In this document: positions 19,737 through 28,968 of the stretch, piece after piece
Position numbering within the stretch: position 1 is the first letter of the stretch
Layout of the letters: every line of letters begins with the position of its first letter
NCBI GenBank assembly: GCA_017744285.1
Contig: JAGIBP010000003.1
Span: 95,132-159,131 of the forward strand
Length of the DNA: 64,000 nt
DNA from: Variovorax sp.
GTDB lineage: Bacteria > Pseudomonadota > Gammaproteobacteria > Burkholderiales > Burkholderiaceae_C
Direction of reading: 5' to 3'
Program-made: the position numbers and the translations under genes
Notes under the pieces: model-generated
The model's database searches: none
Told to the model about the DNA's origin: nothing
What the model saw: the letters and a program-made list of their open reading frames with translations, nothing else

Positions 19737-19936
19737 GCGTCAAACGATAGCCGATGCGGCGCAATCAACAGGCGGTTGCGGGGATTCGGGACCAGGTTCG
19801 GCTCCGCACGCTTCCGCTGTAGTACTTTTGTGACAAAGTCGTCATAAATTCTTAAACCTAAGTTCTCATTTTTAAGGAATGGGGGTGTTATGCGCTCCAA
19901 TGGAGTCATTCACACAAAGTAACAAGAGTCTTGCAC

Positions 19937-20461
19937 ATGAGCTACTACGAACTCGACTTCGCCCCGGGCGCCCTCGAAGTCCAGGTCTCCGACCTGCTCA
20001 TTGCAACGGCGGACGTGTGCGATCCGCTCATCGATCCCAGCGTCCACCAGGTGCTGAAACTGCTGCGCGAGCAGCAGGGCATGGACGCCGCCTTCGCGTG
20101 CGAGGTGGTCGACGGCCAGCGGGTGTCGCGCCGCTCGCAGCCGGGCCAGCGCGCCCAGTTCATCGACGAACAGGCCGAGCCGCTGGAACTGGCGTTCTGC
20201 CGGCAGGTATTGAGCGCCCGCGTCCCGGCGGGCTGTTACCTGAGCGCGCCCGTGGTGCTCGCCAATGGGACGACCTACGGCACGCTCTACGCGTTCAGCT
20301 TCCACCCCGACCCGGCGGTCGAGGCGCGCGACCTCAAGAAGCTGGAAATGGCCGCGCAGCTGGCGGCCCGCCTGATCAGCGAACGCCGTCCGCGGGCCGC
20401 TGCCCCGATGACGTCCCAGCCGATGGTCCCGGCCCGCGCCGAGGCCCGCGTCGCCGCCTGA
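19937..20461 (+). CDS. Single GAF-domain protein
   Basis: 174 aa; YLSAPVVLANGTTYGTLYAFS resembles the GAF core; ATG 19937 preceded by a long AT-rich leader. Confidence 0.72.
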   Translation: MSYYELDFAPGALEVQVSDLLIATADVCDPLIDPSVHQVLKLLREQQGMDAAFACEVVDGQRVSRRSQPGQRAQFIDEQAEPLELAFCRQVLSARVPAGCYLSAPVVLANGTTYGTLYAFSFHPDPAVEARDLKKLEMAAQLAARLISERRPRAAAPMTSQPMVPARAEARVAA

Positions 20462-20496
20462 TCCCGCCGCGGCGGTGCGGCCCTGGGTCGGCGCGA

Positions 20497-20862
20497 TCAG
20501 CGGGCCGGCGCGAGTTGAAGGAAGTCGTCCGTCGCCGGCAGGAGCTTCAGCGCATCGACAGACGCGGACGCCCGGCTGCTGCACAGGAAGCGCAGCTGGC
20601 AGTCGCCGATGAGGATCGTGTCGCCGTTGTTCAGCTCCTGCGCCCGAACGCGCTCCTGGTTCACATACGTGCCGTTGCGGCTGCCCATGTCGGTGATCAG
20701 GTAGCGCTGGCCGGTCCACTGGATGACCGCGTGGTAGCGGCTCACCCGATCGCTGTCGAGGCACACGTTGTTGGAATGAGAACGTCCGATGGTGGTGATG
20801 GGCGCCCCGAGGTTGACCTGCCGCGCGCTGTTGTTCCGGGCCAGGATGATCAGTCTTGCCAT
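20497..20862 (-). CDS. FHA-domain protein
   Basis: FHA signature TTIGRSHSNNVCLDSDRVSRYHAVI...LITDMGSRNGTYVNQERV. Confidence 0.92.
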   Translation of the reverse strand: MARLIILARNNSARQVNLGAPITTIGRSHSNNVCLDSDRVSRYHAVIQWTGQRYLITDMGSRNGTYVNQERVRAQELNNGDTILIGDCQLRFLCSSRASASVDALKLLPATDDFLQLAPAR

Positions 20863-21039
20863 GCCAGTTCCTGTAATTCGTTTGACTTGCTTTGGAGCTT
20901 AGGCCGGCAAGTCGTCATCGAAAGACAGAAACAGAAGGCTTAATCCCGCGCATTTCACGCGGCGACTGTCAGTCGTCGGTATTCCTTCACGAGATGGCGA
21001 ATCGGATGCGTGCGCGCCGCGCCCCGCCGGGTCCGCCGC

Positions 21040-21942
21040 TCAGCGCCCGGCCTTGGCCGCCCGGCTGAAGCGCATGTCGAAGAAATCGAGCAGGGCACGC
21101 AGTGCGGCGCTGTTGTGTCGGCGCTGGAGGTAGGCGGCCGAGAACCACATGTCGCTGCGTGCGTACGACTGCAGCACCGGCACCAGTTCGCCCTGGTCGA
21201 TATAGGGCTGCACCAGCATCTCGGGCAGGTAGATCACGCCGAACCCCATGGTCGCGACCTGGATGAGCGGCGCCGCCTCCGTCGCGTCCATGCGCGACTT
21301 CACGGCCACGTCGAAGGGTTCGCCGTCGACCTCGAAGCGCCACTGCGGATGCAGCCCCATGCGCGAGTGCGTCAGCGCCTCGTGCGCGGCGAGTTCGCGC
21401 GGATGGGTCGGCTTGCCATGCTTCTTCCAGTACGCCGGCGAAGCGCACACCACGAGGCTGCGGCGGGCCAGCTTGCGCACGATCAGGTTCTCGTCCTCCA
21501 CGGGGCCGAAGTGCAGCGAGAGATCGATCCCCTCCTCGGCCATGTCGAGGTTGCGGTTGGTCAGGTGCAGGGTGATGCTCACGTCCGGGTAATGGCCCAT
21601 GAACTCGCCGATCAGCCTCGGCAGATCGCCCTGCCCCGCGCCCAGCGGTGCCGAGATGCGCAGTCGCCCGGTCGGGCGGCTCGCGTGCTCCTGCACCTCG
21701 GCCTGCGTGTCCTCGAACATTTCCATCATCGGCTTGCTGCGCTCCAGCAGCAGCGAGCCGGCGTCGGTGAGGCTCACCGCGCGCGTGGAGCGGTTGAGCA
21801 GCCGCACGCCGAGCCGGGTTTCGAGCTCGGCGATGTACTTGCTGACCGTGGCCTTGGAGACGTCGAGCTTGCTCGCGGCTCGGGAAAAGCTTCCTTGGGA
21901 GGCGACTTCGCGGAACGTCTTGATCAGGTCGATGCTGTCCAT
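21040..21942 (-). CDS. LysR-family transcriptional regulator
   Basis: N-terminal wHTH (LIKTFREVASQGSFSRAASKLDVSKATVSKYIAELETRLGVRLLNRSTRAVSLTDAG). Confidence 0.93.
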   Translation of the reverse strand: MDSIDLIKTFREVASQGSFSRAASKLDVSKATVSKYIAELETRLGVRLLNRSTRAVSLTDAGSLLLERSKPMMEMFEDTQAEVQEHASRPTGRLRISAPLGAGQGDLPRLIGEFMGHYPDVSITLHLTNRNLDMAEEGIDLSLHFGPVEDENLIVRKLARRSLVVCASPAYWKKHGKPTHPRELAAHEALTHSRMGLHPQWRFEVDGEPFDVAVKSRMDATEAAPLIQVATMGFGVIYLPEMLVQPYIDQGELVPVLQSYARSDMWFSAAYLQRRHNSAALRALLDFFDMRFSRAAKAGR

Positions 21943-24785
21943 GGCTGGAGCGCATTGTCGCCCGTCGCGCCGGTTCCGTAACCTGCCGCCGCCATCGGCA
22001 CGCCGCCTCGCTCGATGCGGACCGCGCAGTACTTGAACTCGGGGATCTTGCCGAAGGGATCGAGCGCCGCGTTGGTCATCAGGTTGGCCGCCGCCTCGTA
22101 GTAGGCAAAGGGCACGAAGACCGCGCCGTGCGGCGTGCCGTCGTCGCGGCGCACGTGGATCGCGACTTCGCCGCGCCGCGACCGGATGGTGATCACGTCG
22201 CCGGCCTGCAGCCCCCTCGCCTCGAGGTCGGCCTGGTTCATCGACGCGGTCGCCATCGGCTCCAGCGCATCGAGCACGCTCGCGCGGCGCGTCATGCTGC
22301 CGGTGTGCCAGTGCTCGAGCTGGCGGCCGGTGATGAGCACGAAGGGGTACTCCGCGTCGGGGCGCTCGGCGGCCGGGATGATGTCGGCCGGCACCAGCTT
22401 CACGCGGCCGTCGGCGGTGGGAAAGTTGTCGACGAAGACGATCGGCTGGCCCGGGTCGTCCTCGCTCAGGCACGGATAGGTCACGCTCGACTCGCGCTCC
22501 AGGCGCTCCCAGCGGATGCCGCTGATCGCCGCATGCATGGCCTGGCGCATTTCCTCGTACACCGCGGCGACGCCGGATTCCGGGCCCTCGTAGCGCCAGG
22601 GCAAGCCCATGCCCCTGGCCATCTGCTGGATGATCCAGAGGTCGGGTTTCGCATCGCCGGGCGGATTCAGCGCCCGCTTGCCGAGCTGCACCATGCGGTC
22701 GGTGTTGCTCACGGTGCCGGCCTTCTCGGGCCAGGCGCTCGCGGGCAGCACCACGTCGGCGAGCCATGCGGTCTCGGTCATGAAGATGTCCTGCACCACG
22801 AGGTGTTCGAGGCTCGCCAGCGCATGGCGCGCGTGGTTCAGGTCGGGGTCGCTCATGGCCGGGTTCTCGCCCATGATGTACATGCCGCGCACCTTGTGCG
22901 GATCGTCGTCGGGCGCGAGCGCCTTGTGCATGATCTCGACCACCGTGTAGCCGGGGGTCTCGTCGAGCGGCACGCCCCAGAACTTCTCGAACCACGCATG
23001 CGCGCCGGCGTCGTCGACGCGCTGGTAGTTGGGAAACATCATCGGGATCAGCCCCGCGTCGCTCGCCCCCTGCACGTTGTTCTGGCCGCGCAGCGGATGC
23101 AGGCCGGAGCCGGGCTTGCCGATCTGGCCGGTGACGGTCACCAGCGCGATCAGGCAGCGCGCGTTGTCGGTGCCGTGCACGTGCTGGCTCACGCCCATGC
23201 CCCAGAGGATCATCGCGCCCCGGGCGGTCGCGAAGGCGCGCGCCACCTCGCGCAGCGTCTCGGCCGGGATGCCGCAGATCGGCGCCATCGCCTCGGGGCT
23301 GTAGCCCTTCACGTTCTCGCGCAGCGCCTCGAAGTTGCTGGCGCGTTCGCGGATGAAGGCCTCGTCGACCAGCCCCTCGTCGATCACCGCATGGATGAGC
23401 GCATTGAGCATCGCGACGTCGGTGTCGGGCTTGAACTGCAAGGTGCGCCACGCCTGCCGGCCGAGCTCGGTACGGCGCGGGTCGGCGAGCACGATCTTCG
23501 CGCCGCGCCTGGCCGCGTTCTTCATCCAGGTGGCGGCCACGGGATGGTTCGCGGTCGGGTTCGAGCCGATCACGAAGATCAGCTCCGCGTGCTCCACGTC
23601 GTTGACGGGGTTGCTCACCGCGCCCGAGCCCACGCCTTCGAGCAGGGCCGCCACGCTCGACGCATGGCACAGCCGCGTGCAGTGGTCGACGTTGTTGCTG
23701 CGAAAGCCGGTGCGCACCAGCTTCTGGAACAGGTAGGCCTCCTCGTTGCTGCCCTTGGCGGAGCCGAAGCCGGCCAGCGCCTTGTTGCCGTGCGTGTCGC
23801 GCAGATCCTTGAGCTTGCCGGCGGCGAGCGCGAGCGCCTCGTCCCAGCTCGCTTCGCGGAAGGCGTCGCTCCAGTCGCCGGGGCGCGGCGCATCATCGAA
23901 GGTCTTGGGCACCCCGGGCTTGCGGATGAGCGGCTTCGTGAGCCGCTGCGGATGGTGCGCGTAGTCGAAGCCGAAGCGCCCCTTCACGCACAGCCGGCCG
24001 TGGTTGGCCGGGCCGTCGCGGCCGTCGACGCTGACGATCCTCTCGTCTTTCACGTTGTAGGTGATCAGGCAGCCCACGCCGCAGAACGGGCACACCGAAT
24101 CCACCTTGCGGTCGACCGACTGCGCGCCGATGTGGCTCTTGGGCATCAGCGCGCCGGTCGGGCAGGCCTGCACGCATTCGCCGCAGGCCACGCAGGTGCT
24201 GTCGCCCATCGGGTCGTCGAGGTCGAACACGATCTTCGAATCGTGCCCGCGCAGCGCATAGCCGATCACGTCGTTGACCTGCTCCTCGCGGCAGGCGCGC
24301 ACGCAGCGGTTGCACTGGATGCAGGCGTCGAGGTTCACCGCCATCGCCGGGTGCGAGACATCGGCCGCCGGCTGCTCGCGGCGCAGCGCCTTCAGTTCGG
24401 GGCGCACCGCGACGCCGAGCCTCGCGGCCCAGTCGCTGAGTTCGCCGTGCGGCCGCGCGGCGTCGTCGCCGATCCACTTGTAGCCTTGGTCGGGCATGTC
24501 GGACAGCAGCATCTCGACCACCATCTTCTGGCTCTTCACGGCGCGCTCGCTGCTCGTCTGCACCTCCATGCCGGCCGCGACGGTGCGGCAGCAGCTCGGG
24601 GCGAGCGTGCGTTCGCCCTTCACCTCGACCACGCAGGCGCGGCAGTTGCCGTCGGGTCGAAGGCCGTCCTTGAAGCACAGGTGGGGAATGTCGACGCCGT
24701 GGCGCTCGGCGGCCTTCAGGATGGTCTCGCCCTCGAAGGCCTGCACCGACCTGCCGTCGAGCTGAAATGCGATGGGGCCGCTCAT
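21924..24785 (-). CDS. NAD-type formate dehydrogenase alpha subunit (FdsA/FdwA/Fdh1A-like)
   Basis: 953 aa; N-terminal 2Fe-2S (CFKDGLRPDGNCRACVVEVKG), ferredoxin domains (CIQCNRCVRACREEQ, CVACGECVQACPTGAL), Mo/W catalytic domain with Cys (NNVDHCTRLCHASSVAALLEGVGSGAVSNP). Confidence 0.93.
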   Translation of the reverse strand: MSGPIAFQLDGRSVQAFEGETILKAAERHGVDIPHLCFKDGLRPDGNCRACVVEVKGERTLAPSCCRTVAAGMEVQTSSERAVKSQKMVVEMLLSDMPDQGYKWIGDDAARPHGELSDWAARLGVAVRPELKALRREQPAADVSHPAMAVNLDACIQCNRCVRACREEQVNDVIGYALRGHDSKIVFDLDDPMGDSTCVACGECVQACPTGALMPKSHIGAQSVDRKVDSVCPFCGVGCLITYNVKDERIVSVDGRDGPANHGRLCVKGRFGFDYAHHPQRLTKPLIRKPGVPKTFDDAPRPGDWSDAFREASWDEALALAAGKLKDLRDTHGNKALAGFGSAKGSNEEAYLFQKLVRTGFRSNNVDHCTRLCHASSVAALLEGVGSGAVSNPVNDVEHAELIFVIGSNPTANHPVAATWMKNAARRGAKIVLADPRRTELGRQAWRTLQFKPDTDVAMLNALIHAVIDEGLVDEAFIRERASNFEALRENVKGYSPEAMAPICGIPAETLREVARAFATARGAMILWGMGVSQHVHGTDNARCLIALVTVTGQIGKPGSGLHPLRGQNNVQGASDAGLIPMMFPNYQRVDDAGAHAWFEKFWGVPLDETPGYTVVEIMHKALAPDDDPHKVRGMYIMGENPAMSDPDLNHARHALASLEHLVVQDIFMTETAWLADVVLPASAWPEKAGTVSNTDRMVQLGKRALNPPGDAKPDLWIIQQMARGMGLPWRYEGPESGVAAVYEEMRQAMHAAISGIRWERLERESSVTYPCLSEDDPGQPIVFVDNFPTADGRVKLVPADIIPAAERPDAEYPFVLITGRQLEHWHTGSMTRRASVLDALEPMATASMNQADLEARGLQAGDVITIRSRRGEVAIHVRRDDGTPHGAVFVPFAYYEAAANLMTNAALDPFGKIPEFKYCAVRIERGGVPMAAAGYGTGATGDNALQPWTAST

Positions 24786-26611
24786 TGGACCTCCTGGGGG
24801 AAATACGCCTGGATGCAGCGGATCGGATTGGGTGCAGCCTGCCCCAATCCGCAGATGGACGCATCGCCCATGACCTGCGCGAGGTCTTCGAGCGTCGCGC
24901 TGTCCCACACGGGCGCTTCCATGAGCGCCGCCGCCTTGGCGGTGCCGACGCGGCAGGGCGTGCACTGGCCGCAGCTCTCGTGCGCGAAGAAGCGCATCAC
25001 ATTGAGCGCCGCGTCGCGCGCCCGGTCCTGCTGGCTCAGCACCATCACCGCCGCCGAGCCGATGAAGCAGCCGTGCGGCTGCAGCGTGTCGAAGTCCAGC
25101 GGAATGTCGTTCATGCGCGCCGGCAGGATGCCGCCCGAGGCCCCGCCGGGCAGGTAGGCGTAGAGCGTGTGGCCCTCCAGCATGCCGCCGCAGTATTCGT
25201 CGATCAGTTCCTGCACCGTGATGCCGGCCGGCGCGAGCTTGACGCCCGGCGATTTCACGCGCCCGCTCACGCTGAAGCTGCGCAGCCCCTGGCGGCCGTG
25301 GCGGCCGAAGCCGGCGAACCATTGCGGGCCCTTCTGCACGATGTCGCGCACCCAGTAGAGCGTCTCGAAGTTGTGCTCCAGCGTCGGCCGCCCGAAGAGC
25401 CCCACCTGCGCGATGTAGGGCGGACGCATGCGCGGCTCGCCGCGCTTGCCTTCGATGCTTTCGATCATCGCGGACTCCTCGCCGCAGATGTAGGCGCCGG
25501 CGCCGCGCCGCAGCTCGATGCGCGGCAACGGGCACGGCGGGTCGGCCTGCAGTTTCGCAAGCTCGGCAGCCAGCAGTTCGCGGGCGTCGTGGTATTCGTC
25601 GCGCAGGTACAGCCAGCAGGCGTCGACGCCCACGATGTGCGCGGCGATCAGCACGCCTTCGAGGAAGCGGTGCGGGTCGCGTTCGAGGTAGACGCGGTCC
25701 TTGAAGGTGCCGGGCTCGCCCTCGTCGATGTTGACCGCCATGAGCCGGGGCGCCGGCTGGTCGCGCACGATGCGCCACTTGCGCCCGGTCGGGAAGCCCG
25801 CGCCACCCAGGCCGCGCAGCCCCGAGTTCTCCATGGCGCGGATCACGGTCTCGGCTTCCTTCTCGTTGCCCACCAGCGCGGCGGCGAGCTGGTAGCCGCC
25901 GTTGGCGCGGTAGGTGGCGTAGTCGGTTGCGGCCGGATGGACCTCGATGGCGTGCGGCGGCGGCGAGACGCTGCGCTCGGCCACTTCCGAGGGCTCGAAG
26001 CGCGCGACCGGCCTCGCGGCGCCCGGCGGCTGCGCCCGCAGCGATTCGCCCGAAAGCACCGTCGCCAGCACCCGCTCGGCCGTGGCCTGCGGTACCGCGC
26101 GCTGGTGCACCGCCACGGCGGGCGCCTGCTCGCAGCGGCCGATGCACGGCGCCGGGATGACGCGCACGTCGCCGCGCCCGGCCTGGCCGAGCAGCGCGGG
26201 CAGGCGCGCGAGCAGGTCCCCGGCGCCGGCCATCTCGCACGCGAGGCTCTCGCACACGCGCACCGTGAGGCCCGGCGCGGCGTCGTTGCCGCGGACCACC
26301 TCGAAGTGGTGATAGAAGGTCGCGACCTCGAACACCTCCGCCATCGGGATGTTCATGAGCTTCGCGAGCGCGACCAGGTGGTGGTCGTGCAGGCAGCCAT
26401 GCGCGTCGTTGATCTTGTGGAGGTACTCGATCAGCAGCTCGCGCGGGTGGCCGTCGCCCGGCGCCGGGCCGATCAGTTCGCTCACTTGCTGCAGGGAGGA
26501 GGCCTCGGGCTGGCGCCCCTTGAGCTTGCTCTTGCGGCGGATGCGATCGCGCAGCTGCTCGGGCGTGGCGATGGGGACTTCCCTGATCTGTTCTGTGCCT
26601 GGGTACTGCAT
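24782..26611 (-). CDS. NAD-type formate dehydrogenase beta subunit; NuoE-NuoF fusion
   Basis: About 609 aa; NuoE-like 2Fe-2S region (CESLACEMAG...PCIGRCEQAPAVAV) then NuoF region (GLGGAGFPTGRKW, NIDEGEPGTFKDR, GAGAYICGEESAMIESIEGKRGEPR, ESCGQCTPCRVGT). ATGA overlap with the alpha gene. Confidence 0.93.
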   Translation of the reverse strand: MQYPGTEQIREVPIATPEQLRDRIRRKSKLKGRQPEASSLQQVSELIGPAPGDGHPRELLIEYLHKINDAHGCLHDHHLVALAKLMNIPMAEVFEVATFYHHFEVVRGNDAAPGLTVRVCESLACEMAGAGDLLARLPALLGQAGRGDVRVIPAPCIGRCEQAPAVAVHQRAVPQATAERVLATVLSGESLRAQPPGAARPVARFEPSEVAERSVSPPPHAIEVHPAATDYATYRANGGYQLAAALVGNEKEAETVIRAMENSGLRGLGGAGFPTGRKWRIVRDQPAPRLMAVNIDEGEPGTFKDRVYLERDPHRFLEGVLIAAHIVGVDACWLYLRDEYHDARELLAAELAKLQADPPCPLPRIELRRGAGAYICGEESAMIESIEGKRGEPRMRPPYIAQVGLFGRPTLEHNFETLYWVRDIVQKGPQWFAGFGRHGRQGLRSFSVSGRVKSPGVKLAPAGITVQELIDEYCGGMLEGHTLYAYLPGGASGGILPARMNDIPLDFDTLQPHGCFIGSAAVMVLSQQDRARDAALNVMRFFAHESCGQCTPCRVGTAKAAALMEAPVWDSATLEDLAQVMGDASICGLGQAAPNPIRCIQAYFPQEVQ

Positions 26612-26726
26612 TTGCCTGGGCCTTCGGGCGCCTGTCTCGGGGCGCCGCCTCATGGTTCACTTCTTTCGCCTGAAGCCCGTCTCCAGACACGGCGAGTGTG
26701 GACGGCCCCGCGCCGGATCGTCAAAT

Positions 26727-26742
26727 TGGATCGCGAAATCCA
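26727..26742. promoter_or_regulatory. Candidate LysR-type operator (inverted repeat TGGAT-N6-ATCCA) upstream of the NAD-type fdh operon
   Basis: Perfect 5-bp arms TGGATCGCGAAATCCA in the intergenic region between a LysR gene and the fdh beta gene. No binding evidence. Confidence 0.35.
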
Positions 26743-26784
26743 GCCATTCAGGAAAGAAATGGAGGCCGGCCCCCCGCCGCGCCT

Positions 26785-27729
26785 TCAGGCGCCGAGCGTC
26801 CCGCTGTGCCGCTCGACCTGTTCGCGCCACTGTGGCGTCTGCAGCAGGGCCAGCGCCGCCTCGAGCGCCCGCGAGGGCCGCACGCCCTGCTGGGTCATGA
26901 AGCCGATCGGCGTCTTCACGTCGGGGGACACCAGCGGCAGCGCCTCGAGCTCGCGGTGGTCGCGCACCGCCGCCACCATCGCGCCGGGCAGCACGCTGGA
27001 GACATCGCCCGCGACCACGCCGAGCACCAGCGTCAGGACCGAATTGGTCTCGATCGCGGGCGACACCTGCGCGCCCGCCGCGCGGAAGGCCTGTTCGACG
27101 ATGAACCGGTTGTGCATGTCGGCCGTCAGCAGGCACAGCGGACGCGCGGCCGCCTCGGCCCAGGTGACGGGCTTGCCGATGCGCAGCGTGTCCTCGGCGC
27201 GCCGGCTCGCGCGCCGCAGAAGGTAGTAGTGCTCGATGCTCTGCGGCCAGGCGTCGAGCTTCACGCCGCGCAGGTGCATGCGCTCGGTGTAGCCCAGGGC
27301 CAGGTCGAGGGAGAGGCTTTCGAGGCCGGTTTCGAGCTCCTGCGAACTCATCGTGAGCACCGAGGGCACGATGCCCGGATGCCGATGCTGCAGCAGCGCG
27401 GCGAAGCGCGCCAGCATCGGAATCGCCGTGGGCACCGCCGCCATGCGCAGGCGGCCGCAGGGATGGCTTTCCTGGCTGCGCAGCTCCTGCTGCAGCACCT
27501 CGCTCTCGCGCAACATGCGCTGAGCCGTGGCCAGCACGCGCTCGCCCTCGTGCGTGAGGCCGACATAGGCTCGACCGCGCCGCACGATCACCACGCCGTA
27601 CTCGGCCTCCAGCGCGCGCAGTGCGTTCGACAGCGCCGGCTGGGTGATGTGGCAGGCCTCGGCGGCGCGTCCGAAGTGGCGGTGCTCGTCGAGCGCGACG
27701 AGGTACCGCATCGAGGCAAGCAGGTTCAT
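26785..27729 (-). CDS. LysR-family transcriptional regulator adjacent to the fdh operon
   Basis: MRYLVALDEHRHFGRAAEACHITQPALSNALRALEAEYGVVIVRRGR wHTH. Confidence 0.93.
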   Translation of the reverse strand: MNLLASMRYLVALDEHRHFGRAAEACHITQPALSNALRALEAEYGVVIVRRGRAYVGLTHEGERVLATAQRMLRESEVLQQELRSQESHPCGRLRMAAVPTAIPMLARFAALLQHRHPGIVPSVLTMSSQELETGLESLSLDLALGYTERMHLRGVKLDAWPQSIEHYYLLRRASRRAEDTLRIGKPVTWAEAAARPLCLLTADMHNRFIVEQAFRAAGAQVSPAIETNSVLTLVLGVVAGDVSSVLPGAMVAAVRDHRELEALPLVSPDVKTPIGFMTQQGVRPSRALEAALALLQTPQWREQVERHSGTLGA

Positions 27730-27745
27730 GCGCGCAGCGGCTGCC

Positions 27746-28837
27746 TCAGGTGTTCTTGCTCACCGTGATGGTCGGAAACTTGGCGGAGAAGTCCTTCGCC
27801 TTCTCGGCGATGCCCACCGCCACGCGGCGCGCGACCGCCTTGTAGATGCCGGCCACCTCGCCATCCGGGTCGGCCACCACCGTGGGCTTGCCGCTGTCGG
27901 CTTGCAGGCGGATGTTGATGTCCAGCGGCAGCGCGCCGAGGTACTCCATCTGGTATTGCTCGGCCATCTTCCTGCCGCCTTCGGCGCCGAAGATGTGCTC
28001 GACGTGGCCGCAGTTGGAGCACACGTGCACCGCCATGTTCTCGACGATGCCGAGGATCGGCACGCCGACCTTCTCGAACATCTTGATGCCCTTCTTGGCG
28101 TCGAGCAGCGCGATGTCCTGCGGCGTGGTGACGATCACCGCGCCGGTCATCGGTACGCGCTGCGAGAGCGTGAGCTGGATATCGCCGGTGCCGGGCGGCA
28201 TGTCGACGATCAGGTAGTCCAGGTCCTTCCAGTTGGTCTGCCGCAGGAGCTGTTCGAGCGCCTGCGTGGCCATCGGGCCGCGCCAGATCATGGCCTCGTC
28301 CTGGTCGACCAGGAAACCGATCGACATCACCTGCACGCCGTGGTTCTCGAGCGGCTCCATGGTCTTGCCGTCCTCGCTCTCGGGGCGGCGGTCGATGCCC
28401 AGCATCATCGGCTGGCTCGGGCCGTAGATGTCGGCATCGAGCAGGCCCACCTTCGCGCCCTCGGCCGCCAGGGCCAGCGCGAGGTTGGCCGCGGTGGTGC
28501 TCTTGCCCACGCCGCCCTTGCCCGACGCCACCGCGATGATGTTCTTCACGTTGGGCATGAGCTGCACGCCGCGCTGCACCGCGTGGCTGATCACCTTCGT
28601 GGCGACGTTGACCGAGACGTTCCCGACGCCCGGCACCGCCTTGGCCGCCGCCACCAGCGCCTTGCGGATCTCGGGCACCTGGCTCTTGGCGGGGTAGCCG
28701 AGCTCGATGTCGAAGGCCACGTCTCCACCCTGGATCTGGACGTTCTTCAACGCCTTGGTACTGACGAAATCCTTGCCGGTGTTGGGGTCCTGCACCGATC
28801 GGAGCGCGCTGGCGAGCGCCTCTTGTGTCACTGTCAT
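27746..28837 (-). CDS. apbC: Mrp/ApbC/NBP35-family Fe-S cluster carrier ATPase
   Basis: Deviant Walker A VASGKGGVGKSTTAANLALALA; CSNCGHVEHIFG; MIP18-like N-terminus. Confidence 0.94.
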   Translation of the reverse strand: MTVTQEALASALRSVQDPNTGKDFVSTKALKNVQIQGGDVAFDIELGYPAKSQVPEIRKALVAAAKAVPGVGNVSVNVATKVISHAVQRGVQLMPNVKNIIAVASGKGGVGKSTTAANLALALAAEGAKVGLLDADIYGPSQPMMLGIDRRPESEDGKTMEPLENHGVQVMSIGFLVDQDEAMIWRGPMATQALEQLLRQTNWKDLDYLIVDMPPGTGDIQLTLSQRVPMTGAVIVTTPQDIALLDAKKGIKMFEKVGVPILGIVENMAVHVCSNCGHVEHIFGAEGGRKMAEQYQMEYLGALPLDINIRLQADSGKPTVVADPDGEVAGIYKAVARRVAVGIAEKAKDFSAKFPTITVSKNT

Positions 28838-28968
28838 GGGGTCACTCCTGAATGCAGCGAGTCTAGAGCCTGTTCACCGTCCCCATCGGGCCAAAGATCA
28901 TTTCCCCATTTGGAACCAACGATTCGTTCGTTCGCGAAAGGGGCGCCGCTCGGGACAATGAAGCCCTC

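Noticed and set aside
19673-19909. 78-aa minus-strand ORF upstream of the DUF3305 gene
   Set aside because: Spans the AT-rich regulatory gap and overlaps the DUF3305 start; no recognisable features.
22128-25157. 1009-aa plus-strand ORF
   Set aside because: Antisense to the NAD-FDH alpha gene; low-complexity His/Arg/Ala composition.
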